A DNA stretch of 64,000 nt from Cryobacterium sp. M96 (GCF_002929845.1 NZ_PJJS01000042.1:1-64000); one strand, 5' to 3'. Shown: positions 26,347 through 35,601, numbered from the stretch's first letter. The notes: a model not told the origin generated them from the sequence alone. Numbers and translations are program-made.

Positions 26347-27145
26347 GCTTGGACGCCATGATGGCCACGAAGTGGCCCACCAGTGAGAGGAAGGCCAGCG
26401 GGACGAGCACGATCAGCACGAACCGGTCGACCGCCGGCTCGCCGAGGAAGCTGCCGACGACCGCGGCGACGAAGATCAGCATGGTCAGTTCGACCGAGTG
26501 GTACAGCCGGTGGAACGGGAGGAACCGGGCCAGGCGGCGGGCGCGGGCGATGAAGCTCGACGTCGGGGTCTGCTCGTGCTTGCGATCGGCGAGTTTGGTC
26601 AGGCCGGCGTTCGCGCGGGCCACGTGCACCATGTCGTTGAGGGCCTTGTTCAGCACGATGACGAGGGCGAGCAGCAGTGCGAGCGTGGTCCACAGGAAGT
26701 CGGCGGGGGCCTCGAACGGGTAGAAGGCGCACCGGATCCCGAACGCGATCGGGATGAGGGCCTCTGTCGTGTAGTGCCCAACCTTGTCGAGGAACACGCC
26801 GGCCGGGGAGGACTGCCGGCGCCAGCGGGCGACCTCGCCGTCGGAGCAGTCGACCAACATCTGCAGCTGCCCAAGCAGGAGGGCGAGCATCGCGCCCCAG
26901 ATGCCGGGAATGAGCAGCGCGGCCGCCGTGGACCAGCCGACCAGGATCATCAGGCCGGTGACGCCGTTCGCCGAGATGGAGGTCTTCAGAAGCATCCAGG
27001 TCAGATACGGGGAGATGTCGCGCAGGTAGAGCGACGCCGTCCAGTGCTCGGCGTTCGCCCGCAGCCGAACTTCCGGCGGCTGGGCCACGTGGCGCAGCTC
27101 GGCGATTGAGGAGGGTCGAGTCGCCGCGGGATTCGCTGACGTCAT
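26333..27145 (-). CDS. CDP-alcohol phosphatidyltransferase family protein
   Basis: A 270-residue membrane enzyme that displaces CMP from a CDP-alcohol with a second alcohol. The family motif is present as DCSDGEVAR then, after eight residues, G-VFL-D-KVG-H (near residues 93-116). The last catalytic aspartate of the usual D-x3-D is histidine here. The ATG at 27145 has GGAAGG 5 bp upstream and overlaps the glycosyltransferase stop by 4 bp. The acceptor is unknown; with the nucleotidyltransferase at 20.5 kb it may form a phosphodiester unit of the wall polymer. Confidence 0.85.
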   Translation of the reverse strand: MTSANPAATRPSSIAELRHVAQPPEVRLRANAEHWTASLYLRDISPYLTWMLLKTSISANGVTGLMILVGWSTAAALLIPGIWGAMLALLLGQLQMLVDCSDGEVARWRRQSSPAGVFLDKVGHYTTEALIPIAFGIRCAFYPFEAPADFLWTTLALLLALVIVLNKALNDMVHVARANAGLTKLADRKHEQTPTSSFIARARRLARFLPFHRLYHSVELTMLIFVAAVVGSFLGEPAVDRFVLIVLVPLAFLSLVGHFVAIMASKRVRS

Positions 27146-28203
27146 TGGTGCCTTCCGGTATGGGCCGTGATGTTGGTGGTGAATTTCAGAAACCCGAGCA
27201 GGAAGCCGATCCCCCAGCAGAAGTGAATGCAGGGCAAGACTACGAGAAACCACAGCCCGGCACGAAACCCGTCCGGCCGGGTCACCAGGGCCGTGGCCAC
27301 GGCGACGAGCCCCAGGTAGGCGGCGGGAATCAGAAAACCGAGCAGCAACCACGGGTTCGCCCCGGTGAGGAGCTGAACCAGGCCGGCCAGCCCGGCCAGA
27401 GTGCCGACAGTGACACCCAGGACCATGACGGGCGGGGCGAAGTAACGGATGCCGTTGTCCTCGGGATATCGGCGGGCGAGTTCCCCTCGCCAGAGGCCGG
27501 TGGACACCATCTGCCGGGCCAGCCGGGCCAGACTCGGCCGGGGCCGATAGACGACCCGGAGCCGAGGTGTGAACCAGACGATGCCGCCCTGGTCGCGCAG
27601 ACGGCGGTTGAGTTCCCAGTCCTGGCCGCGCTTGATGCCCTCGTCGAAGAGGCCGACGCGCACGATGCTGTCCATCCGAAAACAGCCCAGGTAGACGGTT
27701 TCCGCGGGGCCCTCCGGGCCGCCGATGTGCAGGGGAGTGCCGCCGAGGCCGATCTTCGTGCCATAAGCGCGCGCGACGGCTTTCTGGAACGGGCTCTCGC
27801 CCTGGGCGTCCATGACGCCGCCGACATTGTCGGCGCCGGTGCTCTCAAGGGTCTCCACGGCGATGCGGGCGTAGTCCGGCGGCAGCACCGAATGGGCGTC
27901 GACGCGAATGACGAACGCGTACTGCGAGGCACGGATAGCCGTGTTGAGGCCTGCCGGAGTGGAGCCGATCTCGTTCGCCACGATGCGGATGCGCGGATCG
28001 ACCGCGGCCATCTCCTCAACCAGTTCGGTTGTGCCGTCGATGCTCGGGCCGAGGGCCAGGGTGACCTCGAAGGGCCCCGAGTAGTCCTGGCGGAGCAGAC
28101 TGGTCACGGCGGCGCGCACATGGGTGACGTCATTCAGCACCGGCATCACATAGGAAACCCCGAGCAGGGATGCGGCTCCGGAAGAGGGATCCTGGCTGGT
28201 CAT
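27142..28203 (-). CDS. Family 2 glycosyltransferase, membrane-associated
   Basis: A 353-residue GT2 enzyme. The N-terminal catalytic domain (GVSYVMPVLNDVTHVRAAVTS; VRVDAHSVLPPDY with the metal-binding DAH near residue 97; RGQDWELNRRLRD near 195) is followed by two or three C-terminal helices (residues 255-345). This layout fits ExoA-like succinoglycan-type transferases. It is the first gene of the four-gene minus-strand wall-polymer unit, with a 4-bp overlap to the next gene. Confidence 0.87.
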   Translation of the reverse strand: MTSQDPSSGAASLLGVSYVMPVLNDVTHVRAAVTSLLRQDYSGPFEVTLALGPSIDGTTELVEEMAAVDPRIRIVANEIGSTPAGLNTAIRASQYAFVIRVDAHSVLPPDYARIAVETLESTGADNVGGVMDAQGESPFQKAVARAYGTKIGLGGTPLHIGGPEGPAETVYLGCFRMDSIVRVGLFDEGIKRGQDWELNRRLRDQGGIVWFTPRLRVVYRPRPSLARLARQMVSTGLWRGELARRYPEDNGIRYFAPPVMVLGVTVGTLAGLAGLVQLLTGANPWLLLGFLIPAAYLGLVAVATALVTRPDGFRAGLWFLVVLPCIHFCWGIGFLLGFLKFTTNITAHTGRHQ

Positions 28204-28275
28204 AGTTCCATTCTTCTGGCGGGATGTAAGAGCCTACCAGCCGGGTGTTTCCTGCCTGCATCGGGGCCGCAAACG

Positions 28276-28314
28276 ACAGCTGCGCCGCCGGTGGATCACC
28301 GGCGGCGCAGCTGT
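28276..28314. terminator. Perfect 18-bp hairpin terminator after the HtrA-like gene
   Basis: Bases 28276-28293 pair perfectly with 28297-28314 around a 3-base loop. The hairpin starts 24 bp beyond the stop of the minus-strand protease gene and lies before the start of the glycosyltransferase. A short T-containing stretch follows on both strands. It probably separates two transcription units. Confidence 0.75.
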
Positions 28315-28337
28315 TGTTCTCTGGAAGGAGCGAGTGG

Positions 28338-29918
28338 TCAGCTGGAGAGTGCGCCGACCGTGACGGATACCGTGGCCGACTTTCCATCGCGCACAAAGGT
28401 GAGGTCGGCCGTCTCGCCGGCCGCGAGAGCGCGCACCTGGGCGGTGAGGTCGTTCGCGTCGGTGATGGGTAGATCGTTGAGGTTGGTGACGATGTCGCCC
28501 TTTCGGAGTCCGGCCTTTTCCGCTGCACCGCCCGCCGAGACCTCGCTGATCAGGGCGCCGACGGTGGCGCTCTCCGGGCTGCCGGCAGCGCTGGTGACAC
28601 TGGCGCCGAGCAGACCGTGGCTGGCCGTGCCGGTGGCGATCAGTTCGTCGGAGATACGCTTGGCCAGGTTCGACGGGATGGAGAAGCCCACGCCGATGCT
28701 GCCGGCGGCCGCCGAGTCGCCGCCCGCGCTGGCGATGGCGACGTTGATGCCGATCAGCTCGCCCTTGGCGTTGAGCAGGGCTCCGCCGGAGTTGCCGGGG
28801 TTGATCGCGGCATCCGTCTGGATGACCGAGAGTGAGATGCTGCCGGTGGAGGGAGCCTGGGCCGCGCCGCCGTTCTGGTCGGGAAGGTCGAAAAAGAACG
28901 GGCTCTGCTCTTCGTCGGGTGCGGAGTTCTCGGGTGTCGACGGGGCAGCCGAGGAGGCGATGGAGATGCTGCGGTTCAGTGCACTGACGATGCCGTCGGT
29001 GACGCTGCCGGAGAGGCCGAGCGGTGCGCCGATCGCGATGGCGCTGTCGCCGACGTTGAGCTTGCCGGAATCGGCCCATTTGATCGGCGTCAGGCCGCTC
29101 GCACCGTCCAGCTTGATCACGGCGAGGTCGGAAACCGGGTCGGTGCCGACAATGGTGGCGGCGTAGAGCTTGCCGTCACTGGCGGTGACCTGAATGCTGG
29201 CGTCGGCGGCGGCGCCGTCGAGGGTGACGACGTGCGTGTTCGTGAGAATGTAGCCGTCTTCGGACAGGATGACGCCGGAACCGGTTCCGCCGGAGCTGCC
29301 GTCGGAGGCGGCGATGGTGACGACACTGGGCGTGGCCTTGGCGGCGACCGCCGTGATCTGGTTGACGCTGTCGGTGTTGTTGACCACGACCGTGCTGGGG
29401 CCGTCGGCCTGGCTGGTCGGGATTCCGGCGGTCTGGTTGGTGACCACGAAGGCCGTGACGCCGGCGCCGGATGCCCCTCCGACGAGAGCGCCGATGGCGA
29501 GGGCCGCGATCAGGGCGATATTACCCGAGCGGCGGGGCTGCGTGCGCGGGCCGCCGGGCCGGTCGGCGGCGTACCCGTTCTGACGGGCGGAGGACTGCGG
29601 CTGGGTATTCGGCGCGTAGGGATTCGAGGTGGTGTTTTCCGCGACCGGGCGACCGAAGGAATCCGTAGCGTGCGCGCGCGCGGGCCCGGCCGAGGCGGAG
29701 GCGGGCTGGGCCGCGGTCGGCTGGGCCGGCGACTGCTCAGAGGCGGAAACTGTGTCGGGGATGACCTCGGTCGGCTTCTCGTCGCCGGGGGCGTCGCCGG
29801 AGGAGTGATCCGCAGAGGGCTGGGCCGTGGCGGAAGCCTCGCCGGCCGCATTGACTTCGAATGGGACTGCGTCGTCGGGATCGGGAGTGGTGCCGGGTGC
29901 CTGCGGATTGTCGGTCAT
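28338..29918 (-). CDS. HtrA/DegP-like membrane-anchored serine protease with PDZ domain
   Basis: A 526-residue S1C protease. Residues 1-130 are a disordered cytoplasmic part, and 132-158 a transmembrane anchor. The trypsin-like domain has the triad His in NTHVVTLDG (near 250), Asp in DLAVIKLDG (near 285) and Ser in GNSGGALLN (near 380). A PDZ domain fills the C-terminus (GLRKGDIVTNLNDLPI). It would act outside the membrane in protein quality control or stress signalling. The ATG at 29918 has AAGGAG 7 bp upstream. A strong hairpin follows the gene. Confidence 0.93.
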   Translation of the reverse strand: MTDNPQAPGTTPDPDDAVPFEVNAAGEASATAQPSADHSSGDAPGDEKPTEVIPDTVSASEQSPAQPTAAQPASASAGPARAHATDSFGRPVAENTTSNPYAPNTQPQSSARQNGYAADRPGGPRTQPRRSGNIALIAALAIGALVGGASGAGVTAFVVTNQTAGIPTSQADGPSTVVVNNTDSVNQITAVAAKATPSVVTIAASDGSSGGTGSGVILSEDGYILTNTHVVTLDGAAADASIQVTASDGKLYAATIVGTDPVSDLAVIKLDGASGLTPIKWADSGKLNVGDSAIAIGAPLGLSGSVTDGIVSALNRSISIASSAAPSTPENSAPDEEQSPFFFDLPDQNGGAAQAPSTGSISLSVIQTDAAINPGNSGGALLNAKGELIGINVAIASAGGDSAAAGSIGVGFSIPSNLAKRISDELIATGTASHGLLGASVTSAAGSPESATVGALISEVSAGGAAEKAGLRKGDIVTNLNDLPITDANDLTAQVRALAAGETADLTFVRDGKSATVSVTVGALSS

Positions 29919-30037
29919 GGTGTGCTCCTTCCAAGCGTTTCCACCTTGACTCCTGAACCTGAACGAATGATCTGTGCAGCCTGGGAGCATTCAATGACGA
30001 CGCCACGACTTGAGCGGTGCCGGGTCGATCAACACAG

Positions 30038-30880
30038 TTAGCAACCCGGACCGGCCGGGTTTGTCGTGCACTCGCGGTTGACGAGCACCGTCTGGGCATC
30101 CCCCACGATCACGCCAAGCGGGCTGGCCGAGGTCGACAGCGTACCCTGCACCGGCCGCCAGGCAAGGCCCGCGAAGCGATACTCGGCCGAGTACACCACC
30201 GCGACGACCACGGCATAGCTTCCCGGACTGGCGAACGCGTGGCTGGTGGCGGTGTCGGAGAATTCCGGGAGGCCCAGTGCCGCCCAGGTCGCGCCGCCCG
30301 AGTTCGTGCTTGCCTGGGCACCGTCGCCGTAGGACCAGCGGTAGCCGACCGGGGTGAAATGAACCTCCGCCGGATATCCCAGCAAGGCGCCGGTACGGGA
30401 GTGCTCGGATGCCGACGCGATGAAGTTCGCGGGCAAACCCGCCACGCTCCAGCCGCGCGGTTCCATCGTCTGGGACGGCGCCGCGGGCTGGAAGTTGACC
30501 AGATCACTAACCCTCACCACGAGGTTCGGGTCGCACGGCGACCCCGGAATGCAGTTGACCGTGAAGTCGTCGCGCACGAACGCCAGCGGATCGACGACGG
30601 GTGCTGCACCGACTTGGCCGCCACCGGACCCGCCCGCCCCGGATCCCGCTCCGCCACCGGCTTCGTTCCCGGACCCCTGTCCCCCGCCGGTCTCGTACCC
30701 CGCAGAAAGGTCCACCCCGCCGTTGTTGATGGCCCCGTTAGCCTCCGGGCAGCTTTTGGTCGACTGTTCGAATTTTCCGCAAGTTGGATCTGCAAAGCTT
30801 GGATTTGGAGCTAACGGGATTAGTCCCACCGAAGCCACTGTAATTATCGCGAAAATCCAGACTCGTCGCTTTATCAACAA
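30038..30880 (-). CDS. Secreted protein with PKD-like region, function unknown
   Basis: A 280-residue protein beginning with a signal peptide (RRVWIFAIITVASVGLIPLA, cleavage near NPSFADP). A Gly-rich linker near residues 60-90 leads to a globular region whose GYRWSYGDGAQ and FASPGSYAVVVAVVYSAEYR pattern recalls PKD/immunoglobulin-like folds. There are several cysteines. The start is a TTG at 30880 or 30877, overlapping the upstream lipoprotein stop, with GAGG 9 bp before 30880; the frame opens at 30898. It pairs with the lipoprotein gene in an AT-richer patch. Confidence 0.7.
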   Translation of the reverse strand: MLIKRRVWIFAIITVASVGLIPLAPNPSFADPTCGKFEQSTKSCPEANGAINNGGVDLSAGYETGGGQGSGNEAGGGAGSGAGGSGGGQVGAAPVVDPLAFVRDDFTVNCIPGSPCDPNLVVRVSDLVNFQPAAPSQTMEPRGWSVAGLPANFIASASEHSRTGALLGYPAEVHFTPVGYRWSYGDGAQASTNSGGATWAALGLPEFSDTATSHAFASPGSYAVVVAVVYSAEYRFAGLAWRPVQGTLSTSASPLGVIVGDAQTVLVNRECTTNPAGPGC

Positions 30881-31449
30881 AAGTTCTCGCCTCGCCAAGC
30901 CGACCGATACTCGAGAATTAAACGAAGGCCCGCATCCATTTTAAATTGAACTTCGAACGGGGTGATGGGTTGGCGCGAGGCTAAAACCAACGAATTTCCG
31001 ACCGGATCAATCACGTCGAGGCCGGTCACGTTTTCGCAAACATAGAGCGAAATGGTCGTTTGCTCCGGTCTCAGATATGCCGCCGACTGCATGCCGTGAA
31101 CGATGAAGGTCGTCGCACCGACACTTCGAGCGTTTGCGTCCACAAAGCCTTGGAAGCCCTCCAGTTCAGACTGCAAGAGGCCTGAAGAAACCAGCGGCTC
31201 CATTCTTTCCGAACCCACCCCACCAGCGGCAGATATCTCATCGCTCGTTCGAAGATACGCCGCATAGGCTTCGGTGGCCGCAGCCAGAGCTTCCTCATCG
31301 GACGCGAAGACGGGGGCATCCGTCGGCGCGGTCGTCTCGGACGCCTGGGGCGCTTGGGGCACCGGTTCGGGCGTGCAACCGGTCAGCGCGAGTGTGCCGA
31401 GCAGCAGCAGCGGGCCCAGAACGAGGAGGTCGCGCTGCACGGTCCGCAT
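30874..31449 (-). CDS. Small lipoprotein, function unknown
   Basis: A 191-residue exported lipoprotein. A signal sequence ends in the lipobox LTGC (Cys near residue 25), followed by a Pro/Thr/Glu linker and a compact alpha/beta region. This region (EALAAATEAYAAYLRTSDEI; FIVHGMQSAAYLRPEQTTIS; VCENVTGLDVIDPVG) is common among hypothetical actinobacterial lipoproteins. The end overlaps the start of the secreted protein downstream, so the two are likely translated together. Confidence 0.75.
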   Translation of the reverse strand: MRTVQRDLLVLGPLLLLGTLALTGCTPEPVPQAPQASETTAPTDAPVFASDEEALAAATEAYAAYLRTSDEISAAGGVGSERMEPLVSSGLLQSELEGFQGFVDANARSVGATTFIVHGMQSAAYLRPEQTTISLYVCENVTGLDVIDPVGNSLVLASRQPITPFEVQFKMDAGLRLILEYRSAWRGENFC

Positions 31450-31527
31450 GCGGCCAACCTAGGGCATCCGGCGCAGCCCCGCTCGAACTTTCCACATGTC
31501 GTAGTTTGGAGCCATGCAGGTGACATC

Positions 31528-32727
31528 ATGACAATCTCCGGGGCCTGGCGACGCACGGCCCGTGGGGCCGGCCTGCTCGCCGCGGACGGCACCGTCGCCG
31601 CGAGCATTTTCGCGGAGATGAGTGCCCTCGCCCTGCGCACCGGCGCCATCAACCTCGGCCAGGGATTCCCCGACGAGGACGGCCCTACCGAGGTTCTCGA
31701 AGCCGCACGCCAGGCGATCTCCGACGGTGCGAACCAGTACCCGCCGGGGCGCGGCTTGCCCGTGCTGCGAGGCGCCATCGCTCGGCATCAGCACCGGTTC
31801 TACGGCCTGTCCGTCGATCCGGATACCGAGGTCCTGGTGACGGCGGGTGCCACCGAGGCGCTGGCGGCAACCATTCTCGCACTGCTCGACCCCGGCGACG
31901 AGGTTGTCACGCTGGAGCCGTTCTACGACGCCTACGGGGGCCTGATCGCGCTGGGCGGGGGCATCCATCGCACGGTGCGCCTGCGGGCGCCCGATTTCCA
32001 GCCGGACCCCGACGAACTGCGCGCCGCCATCACGGACCGCACCCGACTGATTATCGTGAACAATCCGCACAACCCCACTGGGGCCGTGCTGCCGCGCGAG
32101 ACCCTGGAACTCATCGTGTCCCTCGCACACCGTCACGACGCGCTCATCGTGACCGACGAGGTCTACGAGCACCTCACCTTCGGTGTCGCCCACGTGCCCG
32201 TCGCGACGATTCCGGGCGCGAGCGAGCGCACCATCACGATCTCCTCCGGTGGGAAGACGTTCAACACCACCGGCTGGAAGATCGGCTGGCTTACCGCCCC
32301 ATCCGCTCTTGTCACCGCAATCCTGGCCGTGAAGCAGTTCCTCACCTATGTGAACGGCGCGCCGTTCCAGCCGGCGATCGCGCGGGGCCTCGACCTGCCG
32401 GACACCTTCTACGCTGGTGTCGCCGCCGACCTGCAGGCCAAGCGTGATGTTCTCGAGAGCGGCCTGATCGAAGCGGGGTTCACGGTCAGTCGACCTCAGG
32501 GGTCGTATTTCATCGTGGCGGATGCCGCGCCGCTCGGCTACCCTGACGGCGCCGAGTTCTGCCGGGTGCTGCCCGATCTCGCCGGGGTGGTCGCGGTTCC
32601 GATCGGCGCGTTCTGCTCCGCCCGGCACCGGTCCGAGTATGCCTCGCTGGTGCGATTCGCCTACTGTAAAAAGGTGGACGTGCTTGAGCGCGCCGCCGCC
32701 CAGCTGGCCGGCATCATCGCCCGTTAG
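31528..32727 (+). CDS. Class I/II PLP-dependent aminotransferase
   Basis: A 399-residue aminotransferase of fold type I. Visible: GQGFPDEDGPTEVL near residue 40, NNPHNPTGAVL near 177, VTDEVYEHLTFG near 208, and the PLP lysine in SSGGKTFNTTGWKIGW near 240. It most resembles the kynurenine/methionine aminotransferase (YbdL/DapC-like) group. The ATG at 31528 has AGGTGA shortly upstream and is where homology begins. The amino-acid substrate is not determined. The gene stands alone between unrelated neighbours. Confidence 0.9.
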   Translation: MTISGAWRRTARGAGLLAADGTVAASIFAEMSALALRTGAINLGQGFPDEDGPTEVLEAARQAISDGANQYPPGRGLPVLRGAIARHQHRFYGLSVDPDTEVLVTAGATEALAATILALLDPGDEVVTLEPFYDAYGGLIALGGGIHRTVRLRAPDFQPDPDELRAAITDRTRLIIVNNPHNPTGAVLPRETLELIVSLAHRHDALIVTDEVYEHLTFGVAHVPVATIPGASERTITISSGGKTFNTTGWKIGWLTAPSALVTAILAVKQFLTYVNGAPFQPAIARGLDLPDTFYAGVAADLQAKRDVLESGLIEAGFTVSRPQGSYFIVADAAPLGYPDGAEFCRVLPDLAGVVAVPIGAFCSARHRSEYASLVRFAYCKKVDVLERAAAQLAGIIAR

Positions 32728-32767
32728 CAGCCCGGCAGCCGCCGCTTTGGAGGTGCCGACAGGGGTT

Positions 32768-33841
32768 CTAGTGCGCCAGTGCCGGGTAGTCCGTGTAGCC
32801 CTCGGCTCCGGCACCGTAGAAGGTAAGAGGGTCGGGAGTGTTCAGCGGCAGGTCCTTGAGCCAGCGCGACACGAGGTCGGGGTTGGCGATCACGGCACGG
32901 CCCACGACGACCGCATCCGCCAGTTCGTCGGCGATGATGGCCATCGCCTCGTCCCGGTCGGTGACCTCGCCGAAGCCACTGTTCACCAGGAGCGGCCCAG
33001 CGAAACGGGCACGCAGCTGCTGCACCAGTTCGCCGGCCGGCTCGCGGTGCAGGATGCTCAGGTACGCAAGGCCCTGCGGAGCGAGTGCGTCGGCGAGCGC
33101 GCCATAGGTGGCCATAAGGTCGGCGGCATCTGTTTCGAGGGCATCCTGGATGTTGTGCTCCGGCGAGACCCGGATGCCGACGCGGCCGGCGCCGATCGCC
33201 TCGGCCACCGCGGTGACGACCTCGACGACGAAACGGGCCCGGTTCTGCGGGGAGCCGCCGTAGATGTCGTCGCGCTGGTTGGAGGCCGGCGAGAGGAACT
33301 CGTGCAGGAGGTAACCGTTCGCGGAGTGAATCTCGACGCCGTCGAGTCCCGCGGCGATGGCGTTACGGGAGGCCTGCACGAAGTCCGCGATCACGCCGGG
33401 GAGTTCGTCGAGTGTGAGGGCGTGCGGTACCGGGTAGGCAGCCTTTCCCGCGTAGGTGCGGGTATCGCCCTGGATGGCGATGGCGCTGGGAGCCACGACC
33501 TCGTGGCCGCCGTTGGTGCCCTCGTGGGTGACGCGGCCCGCGTGCATTACCTGGGCGACCAGGCGCCCGCCGGCGGAGTGCACGGCGTCGGCGACGTTGG
33601 TCCAGCCGACGATCTGCTCGGGGGTGACCAGCCCTGGCTGGCCGGGGAAGCCCTGACCGGCGTGGCTGGGGTAGGTGCCCTCGGTCACGATCAAGCCGAG
33701 CGAAGCACGCTGCTTATAGTGCTCGACGACGAGGGGGCCGGGAACGCCCTCGATTCCGGACCGAACCCGGGTCAGCGGCGCCATGACGAGCCGGTTGGGC
33801 AGTTCCAGGTCGCCGAGGGACAACGGGGAGAAAAGATTCAC
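32768..33841 (-). CDS. Old yellow enzyme family alkene reductase
   Basis: A 357-residue FMN-dependent NADH:flavin oxidoreductase of the OYE family (NemA/XenB-like). It would reduce activated double bonds or nitro compounds. It has LFSPLSLGDLELPNRLVMAPL at the N-terminus, VAQVMHAGRVTHEG near residue 100, GVEIHSANGYLLHEFLSPA near residue 170, and the C-terminal FMN loop LVNSGFGEVT. Length matches the family. It is divergent from the alpha/beta hydrolase gene, with a shared 163-bp promoter region. Confidence 0.92.
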   Translation of the reverse strand: MNLFSPLSLGDLELPNRLVMAPLTRVRSGIEGVPGPLVVEHYKQRASLGLIVTEGTYPSHAGQGFPGQPGLVTPEQIVGWTNVADAVHSAGGRLVAQVMHAGRVTHEGTNGGHEVVAPSAIAIQGDTRTYAGKAAYPVPHALTLDELPGVIADFVQASRNAIAAGLDGVEIHSANGYLLHEFLSPASNQRDDIYGGSPQNRARFVVEVVTAVAEAIGAGRVGIRVSPEHNIQDALETDAADLMATYGALADALAPQGLAYLSILHREPAGELVQQLRARFAGPLLVNSGFGEVTDRDEAMAIIADELADAVVVGRAVIANPDLVSRWLKDLPLNTPDPLTFYGAGAEGYTDYPALAH

Positions 33842-34004
33842 GAATAGCTCTTTCTGTGGGTCAGGGTGTCGCCGGACGAAGCGTGCGCCGTCTCGGACAG
33901 GGGAAGAAGCTTCCCCCTGGGGCCAACGGCCCTGCTCTCCCGCGCATTCCCCTCACCCGTCACGGTCGGGCAATCCACAGGAGCCGACGCACCGAACCAA
34001 CATT

Positions 34005-35036
34005 ATGAGCACCATCGCCGAGACCCGGCCGACGACGTCGCCACGGAGCTTCCCGACCCCGGATGCACCGACCCGGGAGGACCCGGACCGCACCGGATAC
34101 TGCCCGTTCCCTCTGTCGTCCGACGCCCGGGCCTTCGGACTGACCACGAGCTCCATGCGGCTGCGCCAGGCAACGGTTTCGGTGCGGCACGGCCGCCGTA
34201 CCGGGAGCGAAACCGCGACCATCCTGCTGCACGGCGCCGCGGGATCCTGGACGACCTGGACGCCGCTGCTGGCCGCGGCCGAAGCCTCCGGTCTCGGCCT
34301 GACCGACCTGATCATCCCCGACCTGCCCGGCTGGGGGGACTCGCCGCTTCCGGCGGCGGGACCCTCTCGTTCCATCGAGGCAACCGCTGCGGTGGTGGCC
34401 GAGATCGCCTGGGCGCTCGGCTACCGCTCCTGGACCGTGATCGGCCACTCCCTCGGCGGCTTCGTGGCACTCGAACTTGCCGCAAGCGAGACCCGGTCGA
34501 CCGCGTTCGTCGGCCTCGTCTCGGCCACGACGTTCTCGGTGATCGACACCGTGCGGCACCCGGTCGCCCGGTTCGCCGCGCTGCCGGGGTACAGCGCCCT
34601 GCTGCCGGTACTGCGGGCCGTCGCCCGGGCCGGGCGCGCCGGCCACGGTCTGATCCGCCTGCTCCACCGCACCGGGCTGCTGCGCACGCTGGCGGCGCCG
34701 TTGTTCCGCCGACCGGAGCTGCTGCACGAGAGCGTCATCGGGGCCCTTGCGACCGAGCTGCGCCCGCAGGCGTTCGCCGTGGCATCCGACCTCGCCGGAA
34801 CCTACGACGCCAACCGCTGGGCCCGGATCGAGTGCGCCGTGCACGCAACCCAGGGTGACGCCGACATTTTCGTGGCGGCGACGGATGCGGCCAGGCTCCG
34901 CGCGGTCATCCGCGGCTTCGATCTGGTCACGGTGCCGGGCACCGGGCATTTCGCGCACGTGGAGAAACCGTATGAGACGCTGCTTCACCTGTTGCCGAAC
35001 GGATGCCTGCCCCGGTCAGGCGTGTTCCCGCAGTAG
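34005..35036 (+). CDS. Alpha/beta hydrolase
   Basis: A 343-residue alpha/beta hydrolase with oxyanion segment LLHGAAGSWTTW near residue 80, nucleophile elbow GHSLGGF near 150, acid residue in TQGDADIF near 290, and histidine in PGTGHFAHVEKP near 315. A helical cap lies between about 170 and 270. The ATG at 34005 follows the homology-free region, with ACAGGAG further upstream. The substrate is unknown; esterase or haloalkane-type roles are possible. Confidence 0.85.
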   Translation: MSTIAETRPTTSPRSFPTPDAPTREDPDRTGYCPFPLSSDARAFGLTTSSMRLRQATVSVRHGRRTGSETATILLHGAAGSWTTWTPLLAAAEASGLGLTDLIIPDLPGWGDSPLPAAGPSRSIEATAAVVAEIAWALGYRSWTVIGHSLGGFVALELAASETRSTAFVGLVSATTFSVIDTVRHPVARFAALPGYSALLPVLRAVARAGRAGHGLIRLLHRTGLLRTLAAPLFRRPELLHESVIGALATELRPQAFAVASDLAGTYDANRWARIECAVHATQGDADIFVAATDAARLRAVIRGFDLVTVPGTGHFAHVEKPYETLLHLLPNGCLPRSGVFPQ

Positions 35037-35183
35037 TAGTCGCTGTGTCCTGGACGATCCCGCGGCACGGCTGTTTCCCTTGTCAAGCGAGTTCATAGCG
35101 ACCAAACTGAGGAGCAGTCCTGAGATCTGGTCACCCTGTGCGGCCGGCCTCTGAACAGCCCCACCGATTGAAAGCGGCTCCCC

Positions 35184-35588
35184 ATGGGTTCGTTGACGTA
35201 TGACAGGGTCACGGTCGAATTCGACGACCGGATATTGGCGCATCTCCAGATCGTGATCGTACAGAAACTCCGCCGGGGCGAAAGCTTCCTGCTCTCGTGG
35301 CGAAACGCCGCCGAAGCCGGAAACGGTCGCAGTTCCGCGTGGCTGCACCCGGCCATTCCCCTGTATTTCAAGTTCTCCGGCGGTCAGCCGCCGAGCATCA
35401 ACCCGCTATGGCTCGCCCAGCTCACCCGTTCCGCTAACAGTTCCCAGGGTCTGGTGGCCACCGGCGAGGAGCGGGCGATGGGTGAACCCGAACATCCGGA
35501 GCGCACCGACCGCGGTCATCGCCCGGATCAGAAGTTCACGGTGCGCGCGGCGCCCGCCTCGCAGGACACCATCGCCACCGAACTCTGA
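35184..35588 (+). CDS. DUF7882 family protein
   Basis: A 134-residue protein of a family found widely in Microbacteriaceae and often misnamed ATP-dependent DNA ligase. It has the expected EFDDRILAHLQIVIVQKL, GESFLLSWRN and PAIPLYFKFSG segments, with a variable polar tail from residue 95. No enzyme motif is present and the function is unknown. The ATG at 35184 is the only sensible start. It is convergent with the amidase gene, 13 bp apart. Confidence 0.85.
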   Translation: MGSLTYDRVTVEFDDRILAHLQIVIVQKLRRGESFLLSWRNAAEAGNGRSSAWLHPAIPLYFKFSGGQPPSINPLWLAQLTRSANSSQGLVATGEERAMGEPEHPERTDRGHRPDQKFTVRAAPASQDTIATEL

Positions 35589-35601
35589 GCTGGCTGCACG
35601 C

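Noticed and set aside
27106-29166. A 686-codon plus-strand frame across the glycosyltransferase and protease genes
   Set aside because: It spans two real minus-strand genes and their terminator hairpin; low-complexity shadow.
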